A DNA stretch of 64,000 bases from JAFAHD01 sp035654355 (GTDB lineage: Bacteria > Vulcanimicrobiota > Vulcanimicrobiia > Eremiobacterales > Eremiobacteraceae), in assembly GCA_035654355.1 (NCBI GenBank), contig DASRXC010000118.1, forward strand, positions 13,940-77,939. Direction: 5' to 3'. Position 1 is the stretch's first letter. The number at the start of each line of letters is the position of its first letter. Below, in pieces: positions 59,717-64,000 of the stretch. The notes beneath the pieces are model-generated. The model did not search any database and had not been told where the DNA came from. It saw only the letters and a program-made list of their open reading frames with translations. The position numbers and the translations under genes were made by a program.

Positions 59717-59740
59717 GCGCCGGGCCCGAAGGCCCGGCGC
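59717..59740. terminator. Bidirectional intrinsic terminator
   Basis: GCGCCGGGCC and GGCCCGGCGC form a perfect 10-bp stem with a CGAA tetraloop. AAAAA just before it (59711-59715) gives a T run on the minus strand, so it best ends the converging Ig-like gene, and less well the cvpA transcript. Confidence 0.85.
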
Positions 59741-59754
59741 TTGCGTTTAACGCG

Positions 59755-61146
59755 TTAGTGGTTCGGCTTGGGGACCGCGCCGCCGCTACCGTTGTTGCCT
59801 GTGCCGGCGCCGCCATTGCCATGGCTGTTGCCGTTGGCGTTGTTGACGGAGTGCGCTGCCGGCAGCGGGTGCCTTACCGCAGACACGATCGTGCCTGACG
59901 ACGGGTACCGGAACTGGTTCGGGGTCAGCGGGACCGCCGTCGTCGATACGAGCGAGTTCGTGAAGTTGAAGATATACGCGTCGCCGATCTGCAGCGGCGA
60001 CACGACGTTGACCGTCAGGATCGTTCCCGTCGAATCGAAGGTCGGCGTCGAGCCGACGAGCGTCTGGATCGGCACCCTATTCGCGGGCACGAACATGTCG
60101 GTCACGTAAGCGAAGGTTGTCGAATTGAACGTGACGCCGGTCGTGTTCACCGGCTGGCTGAACGTGAAGGTCAGCGTCGGCGTCTGCGAGTTTGGAGAGC
60201 TCGCCCCGGTGAAGGCGACGACGAACGCGCCACCCGAGGGCGTCGGCGATGCTCCGCAGCCCGGACCCGTCGGCGTGGGCCCAGGACAACTGACTGTGGC
60301 AGCCTGTCCTTGGTGGCCGAGCGCGAGCAGTGCCGCGCCGACGCCGACCAGCAGCCCGATGACGGTCAGCGCAGCGTTGGAGTGGTTGGCTGGGGCCGGT
60401 GGTATGGCAGGTCCCGGCTCCTGGCTGATGAGCAAGTCGCCGACCTGCGGCTGATAGCCTTGCGTCGGATTCTGAATCGTGACGGTCGCGTTGACATCGG
60501 TGATCTGGGTGATCTGCGCTTCAGCGACATTCTTGCCCGAGCGCACGACATTGAAGCGCTGACCCAGATGGAATCCGTTGGCCGAACCGGTGTCTGATGT
60601 TAGGCCGCTCGTGCCGATCGCATAAATTATGCCGGTATACGTGCGTCCGGCTTCAAGCGCCGCGAGATTCGTGGCGAATTGCGCGGAAAACGCGCGCGCG
60701 TCACCAGGCGGGAATGCTTGCTGGAAGACTTGCGAGCGGCCGAAGGCGACCGGGCTGATGCGGTACGTCGTCATGCGATACAGCACTTTGCCGTTCGCGA
60801 CACTAAGCACGTCGGTCAGCAAGATCTGCGCCGCTCCGGCTTTGCTACCAGCGGTCAACCCGTTGGTCAGCGCATCGCCGTACGCGCTGTTGTCGACCTT
60901 GAGCGGGCCGCCGCCCTTGACGTCGTATTGGCCCGACGCCGCGACGCCGTCGTAGATCGCTTGACCGATCTGCGTGAGCTGAGCGGGCGGGATGCCGGCG
61001 GTGTTGCTCGGCGAGATGACGGCGATGGCTTCGCCGGCGCCGCGTGCGGCCGGCACACTAGGGGCGAGGGACACAGCGATGCACGCCAGCGCCGAAACGA
61101 CAGCGAGCGCTCGCGAGGCCACGGTCATGTACAGCTTCCGATTCAC
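59755..61146 (-). CDS. Exported protein with Ig-like domain and Gly/Asn-rich tail
   Basis: A 463-aa product with a signal peptide (about 1-36, cut near ARG-AG). The N-terminal part (about 40-240), AIAVISPSNTAGIPPAQLTQIGQAIYDG then GFHLGQRFNVVRSGKNVAEAQITQI, resembles FlgT/CsgG-type alpha-beta and FlgT-C modules. A membrane helix at about 265-285 follows, then an Ig-like (Big_5) domain, FVVAFTGASSPNSQTPTLTFTF (about 315-410). The tail is NNANGNSHGNGGAGTGNNGS-like. Topology suggests a surface-exposed Ig domain. Family assignment is by pattern. Confidence 0.75.
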   Translation of the reverse strand: MNRKLYMTVASRALAVVSALACIAVSLAPSVPAARGAGEAIAVISPSNTAGIPPAQLTQIGQAIYDGVAASGQYDVKGGGPLKVDNSAYGDALTNGLTAGSKAGAAQILLTDVLSVANGKVLYRMTTYRISPVAFGRSQVFQQAFPPGDARAFSAQFATNLAALEAGRTYTGIIYAIGTSGLTSDTGSANGFHLGQRFNVVRSGKNVAEAQITQITDVNATVTIQNPTQGYQPQVGDLLISQEPGPAIPPAPANHSNAALTVIGLLVGVGAALLALGHQGQAATVSCPGPTPTGPGCGASPTPSGGAFVVAFTGASSPNSQTPTLTFTFSQPVNTTGVTFNSTTFAYVTDMFVPANRVPIQTLVGSTPTFDSTGTILTVNVVSPLQIGDAYIFNFTNSLVSTTAVPLTPNQFRYPSSGTIVSAVRHPLPAAHSVNNANGNSHGNGGAGTGNNGSGGAVPKPNH

Positions 61147-61167
61147 GGCTGGTTCGACTCCTTAACG

Positions 61168-62343
61168 CTATCCGACCGCGACGCGCGGTTTCGCGGCCTC
61201 CGCCTGTGCGAGGACGGCATTGGCAGCGGCGGTGCCTGCACCGGACACAACGTCGATGCCGCTGTCACGCAGCGCCAACTCGAGTGCTGCGAGTGCGGTG
61301 ACGATGTCCTTGCGCCCGATCGCGCCCATGTTGCCGAGCCGGAGAATCGTGCCTTCCAGTTTCATCTGACCGCCGCCGACGACGACCCCGTAGCGCTCGC
61401 GCAGCAGCTGCTGCAACGCTTTGTGGTCGATGCCGCCCGGTGCCGACACGGCCGTGACCGTGTTCGAAAATGCGCCCGGTCGCGCGAAGATGCGCAACCC
61501 TAGCGCAGCGCACCCTGCCCGGATCGCCTCGGCGAAGCGGGCGTGGCGGGCAAATGCGGAATGCCGCCCCTCCTTAGAATAGTTATCGGTCGCCTGTTCG
61601 AGAGCCAATAGGACACCGAAGGCCGGGGTCCAGGGGGTCTGCCCCTTCTCGGAAGCCGCTTTGACCTTGCGCACATCGAGGTAAAAGCGCGGCATTTGAG
61701 CCCGCTCCGTGGCCTCCCACGCCCGCCGGCTCAGCGCGATCATGGCGGCGCCCGGAACGCCGGCCAATGCTTTCTGCGATGCGCCGATGACTGCGTCGAG
61801 CCGCCATTCATCCATACGTACATCTGTCGCGCCGAGACTGCTGACGGCATCGACCACTAAAAGCGCTGGATGGTCGCCGCGCGCCTTGGCCAGCGCCGCA
61901 AGATCCGCTTGGACGCCTGTCGACGTCTCGTTGTGCGTGACCAGAACGCCTTTGATCTCGCCTGTTCGATCCTGCGCGAGCCGGTCGCGGAGTCGCTGCG
62001 GTTCCGGCTTCTCGCCGCACTCGGTCTCGATGATTTCGACCAGTGCGCCATACGCGCGCGCGATCGCGATGTGCCGATCGCCGAACGCGCCCATCGGCAT
62101 CGCGACCAGACGATCGCCGGGCGAGAAAAGATTGACGATCGACGCTTCCATCGCGCCCGTCCCAGACGAACCCAACAGCAACACGGGTTCGCTTGTCTGA
62201 AAGACGTCTTTCAGTCGCTCGGCGAGCCGGGCGTACACACCTGCTGCGAACGGACCGCGGTGATTGCGCATCGGCTGTGAACAGGCCGCCAACACGTCTG
62301 ACGACACGGTGACAGGGCCCGGAATCATGAGCAATTCTTGCAT
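61168..62343 (-). CDS. Class V aminotransferase (alanine-glyoxylate/serine-pyruvate type)
   Basis: A 391-aa PLP enzyme from ATG 62343. MQELLMIPGPVTVSSDVLAACSQPMRNHRGPFA is the typical start, LLGSSGTGAMEASIVNLFSPGD the cofactor region, VVDAVSSLGATDVRMDEWRLDAVIGASQKALAG carries the PLP Asp and the Lys (SQKAL). It transfers amino groups from alanine, serine or aspartate to glyoxylate or similar. Divergent from selD across 64 bases. Substrate unproved; 2-aminoethylphosphonate-type relatives are also possible. Confidence 0.92.
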   Translation of the reverse strand: MQELLMIPGPVTVSSDVLAACSQPMRNHRGPFAAGVYARLAERLKDVFQTSEPVLLLGSSGTGAMEASIVNLFSPGDRLVAMPMGAFGDRHIAIARAYGALVEIIETECGEKPEPQRLRDRLAQDRTGEIKGVLVTHNETSTGVQADLAALAKARGDHPALLVVDAVSSLGATDVRMDEWRLDAVIGASQKALAGVPGAAMIALSRRAWEATERAQMPRFYLDVRKVKAASEKGQTPWTPAFGVLLALEQATDNYSKEGRHSAFARHARFAEAIRAGCAALGLRIFARPGAFSNTVTAVSAPGGIDHKALQQLLRERYGVVVGGGQMKLEGTILRLGNMGAIGRKDIVTALAALELALRDSGIDVVSGAGTAAANAVLAQAEAAKPRVAVG

Positions 62344-62407
62344 TGGGCCGAGCTTCTCGCCGTTCGCAAAGGGCGCCTGTCGCTGCTCGCTAAAGGTCTT
62401 TGGCCCA

Positions 62408-63466
62408 ATGGAGCACTCAACGTTCGCCGATGCGCCGCCGCGTCTGACGCAGCTCGTCAACTGCGCGGGCTGCGCATCGAAGATGGAAGCTGACGTGCTC
62501 GTCGAGGTGCTGCGCGGCTTGCCGCGCATCGATGATGAGCGCGTGCTCGTCGCGACGTCGACGCGCGACGACGCCGGCGTTTTCGCGCTCAGTCCTGAAC
62601 TCGCGCTGGTCGAAACGGTGGACTTCTTCACCCCGATCGTCGACGATCCGGCGACGTTCGGCCGCATCGCCGCGGCCAACGCGATCTCCGATATCTACGC
62701 GATGGGCGGCGAGCCGCTTTTCGCGGTCGCAATCGCCACGTTTCCCGAATCGGGGCTCGACATCGAGGTGCTGCACGCGATCGTGCGCGGTGGTACGGAA
62801 AAGGCGCGCGAAGCCGGCATCCACGTCATCGGGGGTCACACTGTGAAGGATCCCGAGCCGAAATATGGCCTCGCCGTTACCGGCCGTATTCACCCGCAGC
62901 GCATCGTGCGCAATTCGACCGCCAAGGTGGGCGACATGCTCGTGCTGACCAAGCCGTTGGGCACGGGGCTGTACACGACCGCGCGCCGGCGCGACGTCAT
63001 ATCAGAAGATGATCTGCAAGAAGCCGTCGACTCAATGGAAGCGCTGAATCGCGGCGCTGCGCAGGCCATGATGAGCGTCGGCGTCGATGCGGCAACGGAT
63101 ATCACCGGCTTCGGGCTGCTGGGGCATCTTCACGAGATGACCTCGAGCAGCGGGTTTGGCGCACACATCGATGCCGCCGCGGTACCGCTCTTCGATCTTT
63201 CGGTCGCGCTCGCCGAGCGGGAGTGCGCGCCAGGCGGCACAAAGGCGAACCTTGCGCTCGCGCTTCGGAACGGCGTCCGATTCGCCGACTCGGTCTCCGC
63301 GCCGCTGCGGCTGGTCTTGTCTGACGCGCAGACATCCGGCGGCCTGCTCATCGCCGTATCGGAGGAGAAGACCGCCATGCTGCTCGATGAGATGGACGTT
63401 GCGGGAGTCTCATCCGCGGCTGTGATCGGCAGCATTACGGGGCAGCCGTTTATCACGGTCGGGTAA
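62408..63466 (+). CDS. selD: Selenide, water dikinase SelD
   Basis: A 352-aa SelD from ATG 62408. NCAGCASKMEADVL (18-31) is the active loop; C22 stands at the Cys/Sec position and K25 is the conserved Lys. TSTRDDAGVFALS, ETVDFFTPIVDDPATFGRIAAANAISDIYAMGG, and GGHTVKDPEPKYGLAVTG are ATP/metal motifs. It makes selenophosphate from selenide and ATP. The presence of SelD implies selenium use (Sec, selenouridine or cofactor); selA/selB are not in the window. Confidence 0.96.
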   Translation: MEHSTFADAPPRLTQLVNCAGCASKMEADVLVEVLRGLPRIDDERVLVATSTRDDAGVFALSPELALVETVDFFTPIVDDPATFGRIAAANAISDIYAMGGEPLFAVAIATFPESGLDIEVLHAIVRGGTEKAREAGIHVIGGHTVKDPEPKYGLAVTGRIHPQRIVRNSTAKVGDMLVLTKPLGTGLYTTARRRDVISEDDLQEAVDSMEALNRGAAQAMMSVGVDAATDITGFGLLGHLHEMTSSSGFGAHIDAAAVPLFDLSVALAERECAPGGTKANLALALRNGVRFADSVSAPLRLVLSDAQTSGGLLIAVSEEKTAMLLDEMDVAGVSSAAVIGSITGQPFITVG

Positions 63467-63503
63467 ACCGTATAGGGACCGGTCTGTCAAGCGGGAGGAT
63501 GGC

Positions 63504-64000
63504 GTGAAACAAGCGGGTACGACGGTCGAGCGCGGCGCGCTCGAACAGCTATGCATCAATACGGTGCGCACGCTTTCGATGGACTCGGTGCAAAAGGCCA
63601 ACGCCGGACATCCGGGGACCGCGATGGCGCTCGCACCGCTCGCGTACACGCTGTGGACCAAGCACATGCGCTACAATCCGCGCAACCCGCAGTGGGCCAA
63701 CCGCGACCGTTTTATCCTATCTGCCGGTCATGCGTGCATTCTGCAATACTCGTTGCTGTTCTTGACAGGCTACGATCTCACGCTCGATGACCTCAAGCAG
63801 TTCCGTCAGTGGGGTTCGAAAACGCCTGGTCATCCGGAGTTCGGCCACACGGCCGGCGTCGAATGCACGACCGGGCCACTCGGCCAGGGTTGCGGCAACG
63901 CCGTCGGGTTCGCTGTCGCCGAGGCGTTCTTGGGTGCGCGCTTCAATCGCAGCGGCATTCCGGTCGTCGATCATCACACGTACGTGATCGCCAGCGACGG
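63504..64000 (+). CDS. tkt: Transketolase, N-terminal part (runs off the window)
   Basis: GTG 63504 with GGGAGG upstream starts a frame open to the right edge (165 residues). QKANAGHPGTAMALAPLAYTLW, RDRFILSAGHACILQYSLLFL, then HTAGVECTTGPLGQGCGNAVGFAVAE are the thiamin-diphosphate-dependent transketolase motifs, with His in GHP and SAGHA. It moves two-carbon units between sugar phosphates. Downstream cofactor region lies outside. Confidence 0.94.
   Translation, partial: MKQAGTTVERGALEQLCINTVRTLSMDSVQKANAGHPGTAMALAPLAYTLWTKHMRYNPRNPQWANRDRFILSAGHACILQYSLLFLTGYDLTLDDLKQFRQWGSKTPGHPEFGHTAGVECTTGPLGQGCGNAVGFAVAEAFLGARFNRSGIPVVDHHTYVIASD

Noticed and set aside
62408..63466. Sec-encoding TGA in selD
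   Set aside because: The active position is a Cys codon and no in-frame TGA occurs within the frame.
1..64000. CRISPR arrays, tRNA or rRNA genes, insertion sequences, prophage
   Set aside because: I looked through intergenic stretches and gene products and saw no regular spacer repeats, cloverleaf, transposase or phage genes.

Overview
The window looks like chromosomal DNA from a high-GC, free-living bacterium outside the best-studied phyla. Gene order is mostly housekeeping: trmD, rplS, lepB, rbgA, rnhB and yraN on one side, and infC, rpmI, rplT, a SpoU methylase, pheS, pheT and cvpA on the other. Accessory genes are inserted between them. Start codons are often GTG or TTG, many genes overlap by 4 bases (ATGA/GTGA), and open frames antisense to real genes are common, all as expected at high GC. 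The mix (DUF5679 zinc ribbon, archaeal-type split methylmalonyl-CoA mutase, DprA and ComM, alpha-carbonic anhydrase, TatA-like protein) fits a little-cultured lineage such as Eremiobacterota/WPS-2 or a relative. That placement is inference from gene content only. I saw no tRNA, rRNA, CRISPR array, insertion sequence or prophage.

Layout. 1-2.3 kb: the end of a lytic transglycosylase, a TatA-like gene, an unknown gene, a TPR protein and trmD. 2.4-11.1 kb: a Tat-type carbonic anhydrase sits between trmD and rplS; then come two signal peptidases on either side of an efflux pump, rbgA, rnhB, yraN, and a tightly overlapped Ser/Thr kinase, small membrane protein, anchored UspA and LolA-like set. 11.1-15.1 kb: a ribose-type ABC transporter with a repeat-rich operator. 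15.2-22.5 kb: secreted small proteins (YP-rich, NTF2-like, HdeA-like, glycine-zipper), comM, an unknown 287-aa gene, a GNAT enzyme, a DsbA-like protein. 22.5-30 kb: a DNA glycosylase with a Cys cluster, panE, dut, nrdR, DUF5679, HAD, dprA, rlmH, argS. 30-39.9 kb (minus strand): an M48 peptidase, a complete branched-chain amino acid transporter (livJHMGF), an IclR regulator with its own operator, a GAF-GGDEF protein, GNAT and an AI-2E exporter. 39.9-46.3 kb: YjbQ, GNAT, a 1039-aa BNR-repeat secreted protein, a leader-peptide-like locus, DUF1203, VOC, a GGDEF remnant and a DUF4760-like protein. 46.4-52.7 kb (minus strand): GAF-GGDEF, glmU, gltX and the two methylmalonyl-CoA mutase subunits in one run. 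52.7-59.7 kb: a cupin, then infC-rpmI-rplT-spoU and pheS-pheT-cvpA. 59.7-64 kb: a secreted Ig-like protein, a class V aminotransferase divergent from selD, and the start of a transketolase.

Regulation is unusually readable. infC begins at an ATT codon behind an extended -10 promoter, a folded leader and an intrinsic terminator. pheS and rplS also have promoter-leader-hairpin arrangements. A promoter at about 43.96 kb drives a 39-codon Cys-ending ORF followed by a strong terminator and then a 73-aa gene, an attenuator-like layout. The IclR gene carries two 10-bp repeats 22 bp apart across its own promoter. The liv permease gene livH has a conserved N-terminus with no normal start codon.
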